Positions 1 through 13,249 are shown, counted from the stretch's first letter. The stretch: 64,000 bases of DNA from Hirudinaria manillensis (GCA_034509925.1 CM067529.1:8869501-8933500); one strand, 5' to 3'. Notes: a model not told the origin generated them from the sequence alone. A program made the numbers and translations.

Positions 1-600
1 TATGGAGTGGCAACGGTATATTGGTAATTTAATTACTTTTCTTAATATAATTTCATTTTTTAAATAATGCTTCATATCTGCCCATCATCTGAAACTAAAA
101 GGGAACTTATTTTAGATGTTTCCTGTTCATGAAACACTGAAACTTACTCCATGTATCCTCATCGGATCAAAAGAAATCATTACACTTCCTGAGGAACCAG
201 TGTAAACTTGATTTGAATTTAACCCTTAAATGTTCCTCGCATTTTGTACCCCACTGCCACTTCTATGACTGCTATCATGTCACTGTAGAATGTAAGTGGT
301 TATCTCCTAGGATATTGTAAGTGCATAATTTTTTTTAAATGCGTTCATACATAAGATTGTAAAGCCCCCGTTACTAGTCGGTAGTTGCCGCCTATTCAGC
401 CAATTTTGATACATCCATCATTATCAGCCAATTTCAAATTAATCCAGACTCCAACGAAAATATTGATCCGCCGGCGATTTTTATTTCATTCAATTTGAAT
501 ATCATTGGTATAATATAATAAAAGCAACAACTAATCTGCACAATAGATACAAAATTCAAATAATTTCCTGGATTTCGTTGTTTTTGGCTAATAGTTTCAG
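1..600. other. AT-rich stretch, no gene seen
   Basis: No convincing reading frame, exon pair or repeat is visible here. The only feature is proximity to the degraded LINE that starts a little downstream. Confidence 0.5.
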
Positions 601-603
601 TTC

Positions 604-2115
604 ATGATGATTATACCAACAACTCAAAATGAAATAATCCAACTATCCCCATTAATCAAAACATCTCACAGCTATGGATATGATGAGATTGATCCATGTT
701 TGGCAAGAAATTCGAATCATCACACTGCAGGTCCCCTGGCTTCCATAATAAACCACTCGTTGATGTCTGTTTCCAGATCAACTAAAGATGGCTAAAGTTT
801 TTCCAATATATAAATCTGGCATTAAAAGCATCACGGCCAATTATCGTCCAATCTAAATACTGAATTATTTCTGTAAATTCTTTGAAAAGGTAATGTACTC
901 AAGACTCTATGGATATATGACCAAGTTTTCTTTGATATCAAAAATAAGTTCGGTTTTAGAGGGGGACATTCCACATCAATGCCTCTCATTCATTTACAAA
1001 CTTTTATTACAGAAGCCCTGGACCTGAAAAAATACCCAATTGGAATATTTCTCGACTTATCAAAGGCATTTGTTACCGTGAACCACGCAATTCTTCTAAG
1101 GAAACTTGAACACCATCGAATAAGGGGACCTGCTCTGAACTGGTTCAGTAGCTACCTGGAAAATAAAACTCAACAGGTCTGCTTCTGCAACGCCACCTCA
1201 AAAGTTGAATTCATTACCGTGCCCCAAGGCTCTATCTTCGGACCACTCTTATTCTTAATATACATCAATGATCTCTATCTTACTTATAATTTCTTCAAGC
1301 TTATTTTGTTTGCTGATGACACCAATCTTTTCGTCGCTGGAGAAAATCTAAATGTTCTAATTAATGATATAAATCGGGAAATCGAATTCTTATTCAATTG
1401 GTTTAGCGCGCTAATAAGTTGTCAATCAATATAAAAAAGACTAATTATATGTTATTTCATCATCACAATAAAAATGTTGAGTCCTAGCACCAATTATACA
1501 TAAACGATACTCCTATAAACAGATTAAGTTCTTACAGATTTCTCGTTAGACGAACGCCTTACGTGGAAAGAGCACATTAATTTGATCCATTCCAAAGTTT
1601 CTAAGAATTGTGGCATCTTGTCTCGTATTACCGGTTTTTTTAACACAAAAATTTCACTCACTCTCTATTACTGTCTCATCCACCCATATTTATCGTATTG
1701 TAGCACCGTTTGGAGTTCTACCTATCCATCTCGTTTAAATTCACTATCCATAGCTCAAAAGAGATCACTACGCACTATCTTTCGTTGTCATCCTCTCTCA
1801 CCATCTCAACCCCTATTCCTTAACCACAACATTCTCAATATCCAACAATTACGCAATCATCAAATAGGCCTATTCATGTATAAATACTCTCATGGCATGC
1901 TGCCTTCCTTTTTTGATGATTATTTCGATATAGCAAGCGATTGTCATTCTTGCGTAATTCAAACGAGTTTCGGTCTGATCCGGCCAGATCAACGCTAAAA
2001 TTATTTTCGATTAAATGTACCGGTCCACGATCTTATTCTAATATACCATTCGGTATTAAGTCATCCACCGCATTAGCCATATTCAACAAATTATATAAGT
2101 CGCATCTGATTCGCT
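604..2115 (+). mobile_element. Degraded Jockey/CR1-type LINE (reverse transcriptase)
   Basis: Two open segments, about 979-1434 and 1582-1998, carry the reverse transcriptase and C-terminal part of a Jockey/CR1-like non-LTR retrotransposon. Visible motifs are FLDLSKAF (palm motif A), VPQGSIFGPLLFLIYIND (fingers/palm) and the catalytic box FADDTNLF near 1308-1331. The second segment has the usual post-RT pattern (LTLYYCLIHPYLSYCSTVW, then AQKRSLRTIF). The segments lie in different frames with stops between 1435 and 1581. A weaker frame-shifted N-terminal part of the RT can be followed back to about 790. No endonuclease domain is seen, so the copy is probably 5'-truncated and dead. The exact clade within the Jockey/CR1 group is not certain. 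Confidence 0.85.
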
Positions 2116-2119
2116 CGTA

Positions 2120-2760
2120 AAATTCGAATTTTTCATAAACCGATGTAATTAAATAACTCAACGTTATTGCTGCCAATAATCGATATAATTGTATCTATTT
2201 CAATAGGTTGCCGCCTTAGCGGGAATAATTCATTTCGGGCATCCTTGGTTTCACCGTTATATTTTTTCTTTTTCCAATTTGTGTGGTATTGTTTATTTTG
2301 GTGACTCCAAAAAGATGAATAAATAAATAGCAGAGGTATTATCAATGAAAAGGTCGACTCGTTTAAGAATATATCGGACAGACAAATCTAACGAAAAGCT
2401 TATTAATCGAACACTTAAAAATAATTTTATGCGTAACTTTAAAAAAAAATCAGTTGTTGCGACATATGTTTGCAAGGATTCAGTTAATTCACGGAGATAT
2501 GACAATGTGATGTGGAGATGTGGCTTTGTGAAATACTACAAAAAACTAGTTCATCATTGATAAACGGAGTCATATAAGCGTGACTTGCATAAAACAATTA
2601 ATTACAGTGTTGCAGCCTATCTCCTCTTGTCGAAGGGCAGGAGATTATTAGTAAACACTTGGATATAATCTGTTGAGTTTTGTCTTCCTTGGAGTAAAAA
2701 AGACCAAACACTGACTCCGTTACGTGAAATAAATGCTTAAATCATGATTGTCCCAGCTCC
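2120..2760. other. No gene seen
   Basis: Several 60-70 codon frames overlap on both strands (2133-2560), but none has a recognisable domain or splice context. They look like chance frames in AT-rich DNA. Confidence 0.4.
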
Positions 2761-2761
2761 A

Positions 2762-2798
2762 TGATTTATTTATTTTTTTATTTATTTCTCAACAAATT
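2762..2798. repeat. (ATTT)n tail of the minus-strand LINE
   Basis: A run of ATTT units, some expanded, lies exactly at the 3' side of the minus-strand LINE that follows. Short tandem tails of this kind are common at the 3' ends of CR1/Jockey-like elements, so it most likely marks the insertion end. Confidence 0.7.
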
Positions 2799-5260
2799 GA
2801 AGGGTCATCCAATGACCACTAACACAAATTTGAATAAGTACAGCAAATTGAGCGTAAATAAAGTGCAGAAGCAAGCTTAAATTGATAGGTATTTGTTGAA
2901 GTCAGTAGTCGAGATGCAGGATTTAAATCGGGATAAAGTTGAGGAGTTTATTATATCAAGGGGTAAGGAGTTCCAGGGCTTGATGATCCGGTTGGTGAAA
3001 AAGTTCTGCCTGTGACTGGTGAGACACTTCTCTTGGCGTAGACGAAGGGGATGACCACGGGTTCTGGAAGTTAGAAATGTAGGGAACTCTGGAATCTTGC
3101 ATATAGTATGGCCGTGGATTATTTTGTAGCATAGGCATAAGTCACAGATGAGGCGACGATGTTCGAGTGTTTTGAGTCCGAGTTGTTTTAGTCTGTTGGG
3201 GTAGGGCAGAGCTCTGAGACCAGGAATCATTCTTGTGAAATATTTTTGCACCTTTTCTATTTTAGTTTTAAGCTGTTTGGTGTGTGGGTTCCATATTGGG
3301 GAGCAGTATTCGAGAATCGGCCTGACGAAGGAGCAGTATGCTTTGGTTAAAATGTTTTTGTTCCTGGTGCGAAAGCATTTGGAAATCAAATGTAACCTCA
3401 CAAATGCTTTGTGGACAATATTGCTGATGTGTGCCTTGTAAGTAAGTTTGTCGTCGATGAGGACTCCGAGATCCCGGGTAGTTTCTGAATAGAGGTACTG
3501 TTTGTGATGCAATTGTATAATGTCTAGGTGGAGTCCTGGTACGAGCTGACCTGACAGAGATTTTGGATGCATTTCTCCGGAGCAAGCTGTAGTTGCCACC
3601 TGTTGCTCCATGACACCAACTTATTAATAGCAGACTGCAGGGAGGAACTTTGAGTGAGTGGTGATGCTGAGTACAGTTTGATATCGTCAGCAAATAGTTT
3701 TGATTTGACGTAGTTATCGTTAAGCGTATCGGTAACATCGTTAATGTATATAAGAAAAAGTGTAGGTCCAAGCACACTCCCCTGAGGCACGCCACTAATC
3801 ACGTCCATTTCATTGGAAAGGTGGCCATTAATTTTTACTGCCTGGGTTCGGTTGGATAAGAAAGCTTCAAGCCATAAAAGTAGATTGCCTGAGATGCCAT
3901 AGGCTTGAAGTTTAGATAGTAGCTTTAGGTGAGACACCGAGTCGAAGGCTTTTCTAAAGTCAAAGTATATTATGTCTGTTCCCTGGTTCATTGATGCCGA
4001 CCAATCATATGTACATTCAATCAGGTTGGAGCACGTAGATCTGGAATTTAAAAAGCCATGCTGTTCAGGTGATATGAGGTTGTTAGCTTGAAGGTAGTTT
4101 AAGGATGTCTTTGTTGATCATCCGTTCCATTGCTCGACAGCAGGAGGATGTGAGCGATATTGGTCGGTAGTTACCAGGATCAGAAGTGGCCCCTTTTTTG
4201 TGTACGGGGTTACATGGGCAGATCTCCAATCAAGGGGGTAATTCGTGCATATTGAAGGAGAAGTTGAAGATATGGGAGAGTGGCAAACAGAGACCAGCAG
4301 CGCAGTTTCTGAGGAGAGTGTTAGGGATTCCATCCGGACCAGATGAGAGGGACGGTTTGAGCTTGCGGAGTGTCCTGGTATGTGCGATCAGGAGTGAACA
4401 TTAATTGATCAATTTTTTTGCTGGTGCGTGGAGACATAGCATGGCATATTCCATCATCGATTGTGAAACACTGCAAAAGTATCTATTGAAAAATATTTGC
4501 TATTGTATCTGGATCTGATGTGTAGAGTCCATCTTGGGGCTTTTAGCTCTTGCACTGGGTTATGGGCTGAAAGTTTGTTGTTGATGAAGCGGTAAAACTG
4601 TCCTAAATTGCCGGTCAGTGCCAGCCTGTTTTCCTGGATTTCGTGGTGTTCATCTATGACTTTCTTGAGTTTTTTGGAGAAAGCGTTGAAAATAATTTTG
4701 TCTTCGCTTCTTTTGCTTTGATGCCACTTGCGAAAGGCTTTAAGCTTTAGTTTTTGAGCCTTTAGAATGAAACTGGGGTAGGAAGGCTTGAGTGATTTTA
4801 TAGTGGTGCCGAGTTTGACACGTTCGGGAGCGATGCTATTGATGCCGTTGCTAACAATATCTGTAAACACTCTCCAACAGTCATCAACAGAGAAGCAGTA
4901 TTGGAACAACTCATTCCAATTTATGTTGCAAAGGTAGCTGTCTAGATTTTCATAGGCTGATTTAGTTAAGTGTCTGTATCTCATATCATTTCTGCTAAAA
5001 AATGACTCTTTCTTTTTTCTGAGGTCATGCCAATAAAACTGATAATCATTAGGTCTGGATTGAATTTTTTCCCGTCAGAAAACATGTGTTGGTCCATCCT
5101 TCTCCATTTGATAACATTATTTCTGCCCACTGAACTCTGGTTAGTTTGTGATGATCTTGCAGGTCTGGAACTTTTAATCATTTTTCATATTTTAAAATAC
5201 TGCTGCCACTTAAGTAATTTAATACTGTGCTTTTATATTTAGTTGAATTTAACTCTGTTC
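2799..5260 (-). mobile_element. Jockey/CR1-type LINE, minus strand, broken into several frames
   Basis: Read from high to low coordinates, the pieces are: the tail of an endonuclease-like region (about 5181-4981), an EN-RT linker (4984-4454), RT fingers with SSGPDGIPN near 4330, the RT palm (3991-3524) with YFDFRKAFDSVSH, SGVPQGSVLGPTLFLIYIND and FADDIKLY, and the post-RT region (3611-2877) with RDLGVLIDDKLTY and RPILEYCSPIW. The stop codon lies at 2877, followed by a short 3' UTR and an (ATTT)n tail. Several frameshifts separate the pieces, but the catalytic Asp pair is intact. It is more complete than the plus-strand LINE at 0.6-2.1 kb and probably younger. A full 5' end and a target duplication were not found. 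Confidence 0.9.
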
Positions 5261-7215
5261 TTAGCTGATTTGTAGATAATCTATCTGATGATCACCGACA
5301 GTCGCTCTTGGTTGCACATTTTTGCCCAAATTACAAGTTCTAATACTCACAGGAAGCTTACGTTTTACAAGGTGTCTTTTGTGTGATAAAGTGATTTAAT
5401 ATTCATATTTGAATAAACTTCGATTCTTAGTTTAAGAGAAATTCCTATTATTAATGGGCTGAGTGTATTTTAACAAGCATTGATGTTGGATTAACATTGA
5501 GCGACAGACAAATACGGAAGAAATTCATACTTAGGTCAGTGATAACAAAAGAATGGGGAAAATATATTCACATTAGCGTGTAAAAAGCCCGACAATACGA
5601 TAATAAAATAACTTGATTATCTTTTACTTCCACAAAAACCAATAATAACTAGATAAATATTACGAATTTATATTTATTTCACCTAAGATTGGGTTTATAA
5701 TCGTTTTTACAGTGTTAAATGAAATCTTTATAAAAACAAATAAATATTTTAACGCGAAATCTTGGTGCCGGCTGCCCGGCCTTCTTGAGTGTCTAGCCCA
5801 CCGCCGGTGACAACTGGCTAGCTAGCCAGCTACTTGCGTTAATCAGCCAGCCATTACTTCATCATGCTATCAATTCTATACACAGTAGATTAAGCTCTTA
5901 AGATTCTGCAAGAGGATAGAGGTAGTGATGATGAAAATGTTTCCGAAGATGATACTTACTTGGAGTTGCTATTGACTATAATATAGATCACTCGTCCGCA
6001 GAATCTGAAGAATCAGTAAGCGTCACTAAGTTTAAGTCAAAAAGAACTGGTAGAAGGACCTTCTGCTATATCGAATAATCGAAAAAGAGATACTTCAAAA
6101 GAATTCACAAGAGTTGGACAAGAATTCACAGCATTTTTGGTCAGGGAAACTTACCAAAGAGATCAGGTAGAAGAGCGGAAATTGTCCGATGCTATGTAGC
6201 CCATTGTTGCAGAGAATCACATTGTGGTCCATAATATGATTGTGGTTCTACAGGCATACTCAGGACGCATCAACCAGGCATAACATGTGAATGGCACAAC
6301 GATTCGAAGAAATTTCCAAAAATAAATTTTATGAAAGAGGATGTGCAGCCTACTGTTAAACTATCGGCCATCTATCGAGGGAGTTAAAAGTCGCCAAAAG
6401 AAAAAGAAGCGAACCAGTATGATAGATCAATGCTTTTAGCTACTATAAATGTAATAAAAAGTTTTTTATTCACATAATCGCATTTTAGTTAAATTATATT
6501 GATGCTGTTCAAATGAATTTTCTAAAAATATATCTGAAACTGATTTAAACGCAAACAAGTTAGGGCCAAATTGCACCTGGAAAGTTAGTTTTTCACAAGG
6601 ACCCCAGAAAGGGGTTTACCCCTATTAAAGCGGCACGGTACAGTGCACTGAAGGAAAGAGAGTGAGCTTTTTGCGCATCGACAGATTAACCAATTGGTGT
6701 AACAGGCAATTGCCTATGGGCTATAAAAGGATAATATATTTTGTATTGAGTCTAATAACTATTGACAATTGTCATGTGACATAATTTCTGCTGGTTCAAC
6801 TGCAAAACAATGAACGAATTTTTGGAGAACCGAAAATAGGAAATTATGACAGAATTGGAAATTAGAGAAACAGAGATGTCAATCTACTTGACTTTATCGA
6901 ATTCAAGCGTGATCCATTCACCGCACCGTATATTCCGGAGATGGTATATTAGGTATATTTAATAATATGTACATTTCGCCCAATATAGATAGGAAAAAGT
7001 GATTTTTTTTATGATAACTCATGTTATATTTCACGAAAATTACTCAAATTTTAGAATGTTATGTAAAAGTTATGTAGTACACATACAATTAAACGATACC
7101 ATGCTGCCTTAATTGATTAATCACGAATAATAAATACCCACTTACAGTTCTTGCAAACAGGGACGTCGCAACGAAGATCTTCGCCCATATTCTTATAAAA
7201 TTATTCTATAAATTA
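5261..7215. other. Intergenic DNA with a possible transposase relic
   Basis: There is no intact gene. A short GC-rich patch (about 5755-5860) contains a 16-bp perfect palindrome, CTGGCTAGCTAGCCAG, at 5814-5829. From about 5890 to 6430 scattered acidic codons (Asp/Glu/Ser-rich, frame broken) vaguely resemble the acidic N terminus of piggyBac-type transposases. The match is too weak to name. The rest is AT-rich with nothing visible. Confidence 0.35.
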
Positions 7216-7425
7216 ATGTTATGTTACGTTATGCTATGCTATGTTATGTTATGTTATGTTATGTTATGTTATGTTATGTTATGTTATGCTATGCCATGTT
7301 ATGTTGTGATATGTTATGCTATGTTATGTTACGTTACGTTACGTTACGTTATGTTGCGTTGTGTTGCGTTGTGTTGTGTTATGTTATGTTATATTGTGTT
7401 GTGCTATTTATGTTATGTTATAGCT
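7216..7425. repeat. (ATGTT)n pentanucleotide microsatellite
   Basis: About 42 tandem units of ATGTT, pure in the first half and increasingly variant (ATGCT, ACGTT, GTGTT, GCGTT) in the second. It reads as a long Met-Leu-Cys-Tyr-Val frame on the plus strand, which is an artefact of the repeat and not a protein. Confidence 0.95.
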
Positions 7426-8354
7426 TATTACACGTAATAGTGCAGTTTTGTAACAAAATTTAATATAACTAATTAAATAAGCATAGAGTTTATAGCAGGT
7501 GAATTCTAAAAAAAGATCAGTTGTTTACTTTTTGAGTTCGTTTGCAAAGTTTCATGTAATACCCCCAAAATCAATACTGCTTGCATGTGTCAACTCAAAA
7601 AGTTTCCACACCAGTTAGACGGCTAACGCAATGAAATAATTCAATATCAACACAACTAAATTGCAAGTAAATAAAATATAAAAAAATGAATCTCTTTCAA
7701 ACTTCAATCTCAGATTATTTAGTTTTCTTATACTTCTTAAGAAAACGGCCCCATCAAAGCCCAATATAGACGGAATTTATTGAAAAGTGTGTCGTCTGTA
7801 ATCAAGAACTGCTATGCGTTACTTTTACTTCGTGCAACAGTGGCAATAGCTGTATCATCGAGCCATTCCACTTTATTTCTTACCGATCAGACGCGATAGG
7901 TAAATTATAATTTTCAAATGGATAGTTTAAAAATTAAACGGTATGGGCCATTTCTTGAAATAGATATTTCGTCCAATGAAGCTCCTAACTTTATTGTTAA
8001 CGATTAGGAACTACTGTTTCATTGCAGATTCATTCAAACTTATTTTCGCAGCAATACTGTTAGCCAGAAACATCTATAGTTGTTACCCCTTAAAATCTAC
8101 CTCGTCCTTGGCTTAGAGATACTCACATACCACCCAAGCACGCTGTATGTTACGATGGTACAGGCCATTTTGTTACAGGTGACGCTTATTCTCACCACTC
8201 AGAAACTTCAACTGTTCTTGCATAGGTAATGTCAAAGGCCACATTAATCATATCACTGCCATTACCATTTCTTTGGAGCTAATTTCCTTTTCCACAAAGG
8301 GGGATTTAATACATTTTTATTAACCGATCATCAGGAAGATGTTTCTAGTAGATG
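7426..8354. other. No gene seen
   Basis: AT-rich sequence with stops in all frames. I see no exon with both a plausible acceptor and donor. Confidence 0.4.
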
Positions 8355-8482
8355 TTTTGTGATAGTGACCCTCAAGGAATGTTTAGTTCATTAACGATGA
8401 TTAGATGAAAGATTACCATTTTGTGATAGTGACCCTCAAGGAATGTTTAGTTCATTAACGATGATTAGATGAAAGATTACCA
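8355..8482. repeat. 64-bp exact tandem duplication
   Basis: Two head-to-tail copies of a 64-bp unit (8355-8418 and 8419-8482), identical as far as I can read. The unit is not a known element. Perfect identity suggests a recent duplication, or an assembly artefact. Confidence 0.9.
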
Positions 8483-8659
8483 TTAAAGGGAGTAACTAAT
8501 ATTATTAAATAACAAATTACTAAGTTAGAAATGGAATATTTTGTTTGGTTTTTTTAAACTTGAATTGATGCTAATGGGTTTCATGGGTTAGAGTTCCACC
8601 GAAAAAGAAGAGAAATTTAAATGACTTGCTATACAGGTTTTCCATATGAATTTTTTCTG

Positions 8660-9265
8660 CCATTATGTGCTTGATATCTTCAATGAAGCTGAGGACGATG
8701 CTACCGAAAGTGTTAAGTAAGTCCTCTGAACCAGGCTTGTGAAGGTGCATGTAAAGGTCGCATATCTTTTCCTGGCTTGTGAACAGAACGTCACAAATTA
8801 ATCGTGCGCACGAGCAGCGAGACTTGATCGATTTTGCTTAGGTAAAATGAGTCATTCACATCTGCCAATCGGCTGTGGATACTTCTCACTTATTAAAATT
8901 TCGTATATAATTTTATATGACAAACGGATAAGACTTACCACGACAAAAGACTGAAACCTTCATCGAGAGATGCTGTAACATCATTGACAGCGCTACTGGT
9001 ATTCATTTGAAAAGAAGTGTTTAAGAACAAACTTTTAGGCCTTATAATCAGTTGCTTCTTTGATGGTTCATTACTAAATTCAATATTCCACTCTTTGTCT
9101 TTGTTTGGGGTGCGGTCCTCATTACTTTCAATGTCAGCAAAATAGTGCTTTTCGACACTTTTATCGGTTTCAACCGTTTGAGAAGTGATGATATTTTCGA
9201 CAATATCCAATGTTTCAGACGACGAAGTTTTTAGAAATTCATCATTCATGTTCGTAAAATAAACT
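8660..9265 (-). CDS. Candidate C-terminal exons, possibly the tail of the DCC-like gene
   Basis: An open stretch at 9265-8939 (minus) codes for about 107 hydrophilic residues rich in Ser, Thr, Asn, Asp and Glu. It ends at a strong donor (TCGTG|GTAAGT). The composition fits a cytoplasmic tail. A possible following exon begins after CAAGCCAG near 8779 and would keep the frame for about 36 residues (KRYATFTCTFTS...) before a TAA. A second frame over the same bases also stays open for about 60 codons (EKICDLYMHLHK...), so the frame there is unsettled. Position and strand suit the 3' end of the DCC-like gene upstream, but no P1-P3 motif of DCC tails is obvious. It could be a separate small gene. 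Confidence 0.35.
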
Positions 9266-9521
9266 TATAATGTGAAGTCAAAATGTTACAATCGTTTGCA
9301 CCTGGCTGTTTAAACACGTGTATTCTTCGCAGGCAGAAGGCAACTCAGCTCACCATGCTTAAGCAATCGTCCTAACCATAGTGCAGTTATCCTTATGCAT
9401 CGGAGCATGAGTACATAGCCATAGTTTATCGATGCTATTTTTGACGCTTTGCACAAAAAAAAGCGCCATTAGGTTTATTAAAAAGTTTAATACAAAAGAA
9501 AGGCAAGTAATTCTAAAATCA

Positions 9522-12500
9522 CGTAAAGAAAATCGATTCCTGACTCCAAGGTAGTTTTCGCCCTTCATTTGGGATGTACCTCACTTGGTACTTGTATGAT
9601 TTATAAGGATCTAGGTTCTCAAGAAGCTTGAAATTGTAAGTAAGATTACTATCAATATATTTTTCGTCAGGTTCTGATGCCAACTTGAATCTAAAGAGAT
9701 AAGAAGTAGTCTCGTTGTCACAGAATGATTCAGTAACAAATTTTGGCCAGGTAATAAGAGCCCTGACTTTGATTTGGATCTGATGATAGAATGGGAGGCC
9801 GTTTGAAAATTCAGATTGATCTTGAAAGAAATTCAACGAGATATTTGGCAATTTTTGGTGTCGCTTAGTTTTTACTTCGGGTGTACTAAATGAACGCAAT
9901 GCAGTTCCTTTATGATCCAAATTGCTCTTTATCACTCCAAAATTTTCAACAATTGGCTCTTCGAAATTCGAAAATTTTCTGATAATGTTCGAATCTATAA
10001 ATAAAAATACAAAATATTGGAACGAAGTAGTTTTCCACATGAAGCGCGCCATTCTCCTAAATCGTAACAAAACCTTTTTTGAGAGTCTTGCCCAAAATTT
10101 CTTCTGTAAACGGACTGATAACCACCCCTTTAACGGTTCTCACTTTGAATTTGTACCACTGATTTGGTTCCAAGCCGTAAATTGTCACTTGTAGCGACTT
10201 CACCAAAACAGAAGTATTTTTCTCTCCAATTACTTTGCTGTAATGAACCCCATAAAAACGTTCGTCTAGAATTGTTTGATCTTCCAACAGAGAGGGATCA
10301 TTCCATTGAAGAAGAATTGATTTTGCCGAAAGTGTCTTCAGACGCAAATTTGTAGGTGACGGAACCATGGAAGATTCACTTTTAGGAGGCTGCAGGCCAA
10401 AAGCTAGCAATACAATAACTTTTTTAAGATAGGAATTAATATTAAAGTAGTCGGCAATTAATATTAGTATTAGTAATATAAATCTGAAGTTAATAATATA
10501 AAGCTGGTATAAATAGTATAAATCTGGTTAATAAACCACTAAATTTGTAAACTTCAAGATATACCTTTAATATTTTATAATGCAAAAATAAAAATGTAAC
10601 AAGCCTTGCTTATCTTACAAATGACTTAAAATGAAAATGTTTCTAAATAATCCGTACCTGACTTTTCACGAGTATTCAGAACCTTGTAGAGCGCTTGACT
10701 TTTACGGAGTTTTCGAAAGGTTCGCACACCAACAACGTATCGTGACGAGTGTTCTGCGAAGAAAGCACCTTATCAATTTAACAAATTAATAAATTATCCA
10801 ATTGATTTGCTTTAGTAACAAACTTAGCAGGTAATATTGTATAAAATAGCATATTAACGGAATTTTGCTTCTGCTAGGGAACTGCAAAATTTCTTCAGAA
10901 AACTGAATTTCAATTTACTCGAGGTGAAATAACAATTTTCCTGATTTACCGTTACAACTAGTAGATAATTGATTGACGATGATAAATTTGATGAAGTGAA
11001 TGCAACACTACTCACTCAGATCGGAAAGAGTGATGTTCAACTGTGAAGCAGGAACGTGTTTGAAGAAAATGTCGGGCACCTCTTCTCCATAACTAACGAT
11101 GAATCCCTCAATTCTCGAACTTTCTTCTGGAGGAGTCCACTTTATAAAAATGTTGTTGTCGTACGACAAGGCACTCATTGACGCTGGCGGCTTAATAATT
11201 TCTTTCTTTGTCGCTTCAAAAGCACACAACAGAGTTATTCCTTAATTGTCTCCCCTATCTATCATACAACGCTTATTACATCACCTTCCGTGCGTACTTT
11301 ATACCATCTAGTTGCCGAGTAACTTGATCCAGGACACATGTAAGAAACTACTTTGATTGAAGAAGTGCCTTCTATTGGTAGGTCTTCAATGATTAGGTTT
11401 CTCTGAGAACTATTCACTCTCCATATTTTGACTTCTTTCGTATGTTCACTTTTTAACTTCACCTCATAGTAATGAGAAGGACAAGAAGAAAGCTTAAATC
11501 TTTTCTGCTTCCTGAAATTTTCCCATGTGATTCTTGCGCTCTAAATTGATTTTATTGTCAGCTCATTTCATTATAATATTTTATAAAATATGTCAAAATT
11601 TTATTACAAAAATTATTTAAAAACGGTTATAATTCTAATAAATCAAAGATATTTTAGCTGTCCAGAACAGCTCCTTTCAGGTTTTGACGAGGTCATTTAC
11701 AAGACTGAACTGACTTAAGAAAATTTCAAATATTTTGTGCCACAATTGTCTAGTTACTATAGCTATCCAGTTAGGTATCACTGTGAGGGCCGTGGCTTCC
11801 TTGATTTTTTTAAAAATTTGAATATTTATGTTTGGTGACCGGAAGAGGTCAAGTTTTCGAGGTCCTTCAAAACAGAGGACTGGGTCAAGTGGCCTACTGA
11901 TCACTCCTTTTCTTATGGCAGGATTGTTCATTACTTCTCAAAGAGTTGGAGGATAATTTGTTTCCGCAAATTGAATCCCAATCACCATAAAACAAAATTC
12001 CATGTCGATTTGTTATCTTGCACTTGCTCCAGAAAAAACATTCGTACGTCTGGGAGTAGTGCCTAGGAGGTGGATGGACAAACTTTAATCTTACTTATAC
12101 TTAATATTTAACATATATTTCCCTCTTGGGCTCCGGCGAAAATTCTACTCCGTTCGGTCATTAATTTCCAATAATTTCCCTTAGCAAAGTGTTCTAAATC
12201 CTCAACTGCCTTTCTTGGAAACACCTATTTTTGTTCGTCATTATGTTATAATCATCATTATTTATTAAATTTTGATATTAGAAATACTAGATATTCATAA
12301 ACAAATATTGATATTCAAACTTATTGAACTGAAACTCAAGCTTGTATTTTTTCTAGACATACAAAAATGTAGTTTCTCAGTAATTTACGACGGTCAATGC
12401 TGAATTTTTGTTCAAATGGCCATTATTCAAAGAAGCTCCTTCAAATAGAGTTCAAAGATATTGACATAATAAAATAAAAACTAAAAATAGAAACTGCTTA

Positions 12501-13246
12501 TCATATTATTCCAGAATGGATAAAAGTCAAAACTCACTGTAGCACTCAATTTTCTTACAACGACCTGTTTTTTAGATTTCGCTATGACTTCACCTGCATG
12601 TGCAAGACAATAAATGCTTTCATTCTAAGTTGAAAATGTTGATATGAGAAGAGGAACATGAGAAAGGTGCCCTCAAACTTTAAACATTCAAAAGAAAACA
12701 TCGATAAAGCGAATACCGCATTGCCATAATCAGGACGAACATTTTGGCAATCTTAATTTCAATTTCTATTAAATTCATATTAAATATGAGAATTACAAAG
12801 ATTATTCGAGATGAAACTGTTTCACATCTTGTTGAGGAAAAATGAAGGAGTTTTAGCGAAGCTACTCTGAGGAGATTTGTCAAAGTCCGAGAGGATTATT
12901 CGAATGAAAAGTGACGACAGATTATTCAGTTGCACCAAATGATCATTATCGTGAACGAGAAATTCTTTCAGAGATTAAACAAGTATTAAAGCTTAGCAAT
13001 GAATAAAGAAACGCACACGTCCTTTGCGTGAACATAACTCGGCGTCTTTAAATTTACTGCCGCATGTCTTACTGGACCTTAATTATAAGCTGCTTCGGTG
13101 CGAGCTTTGCAAAGCATCAAAAGAGAACGCTGCATTGTAGAAAAAATGCTATATCGTGAATAATGTTACTTACTATTAGGCATTCCTTTGAGACCGGAAT
13201 GGAGAACAAGGAACACAAATATGATCAGAAGTATATCTTTCCTCAT
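9522..13246 (-). CDS. DCC/neogenin-like receptor (signal peptide, Ig, FN3 repeats), exons partly recovered
   Basis: A multi-exon minus-strand gene. Supported exons are 13174-13246 (start codon, hydrophobic signal peptide LLIIFVFLVLHSG), 12538-12624 (end of an Ig-like domain, IYCLAHAGEVIAKSKKQVVV), 11285-11540, 11016-11213, 10658-10753, 10074-10403 and about 9522-9994. The last five join phase for phase into FN3 domains. One has IFIKWTPPEESSRIEGFIVSYG, split before YVVGVRTFRKL. The next has SILLQWNDP...RFYGVHYSK...GLEPNQWYKFKV. Order and spacing resemble FN3 domains 3-6 of DCC, neogenin and Frazzled, which are netrin/RGM receptors. One or more Ig exons between 12.6 and 13.2 kb are not resolved. 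After FN3 a frame coding for ITCLSFVLNFLINLMALFFV (about 9500-9430) could be the membrane segment, but the junction (TTTAC|GTGATT) is weak. Another FN3 receptor family is possible. Confidence 0.6.
11560..12530. other. Large intron of the DCC-like gene, possible missed exon
   Basis: Mostly AT-rich. A minus-strand stretch at about 12227-12125, VFPRKAVEDLEHF..., follows an AAATAG acceptor-like site and stays open for about 35 codons. It might be an exon, but I cannot assign a domain. Confidence 0.3.
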
Positions 13247-13249
13247 GCT

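Noticed and set aside
2133..2560. Overlapping 70-codon frames on both strands
   Set aside because: Mutual overlap, low complexity and no homology; treated as chance.
5814..5829. 16-bp perfect palindrome CTGGCTAGCTAGCCAG as a regulatory site
   Set aside because: No gene nearby to regulate and only one occurrence; noted as a feature of the intergenic region only.
7216..7463. Two long frames of Met-Leu-Cys-Tyr repeats
   Set aside because: They are direct translations of the ATGTT microsatellite, open in several frames for that reason.
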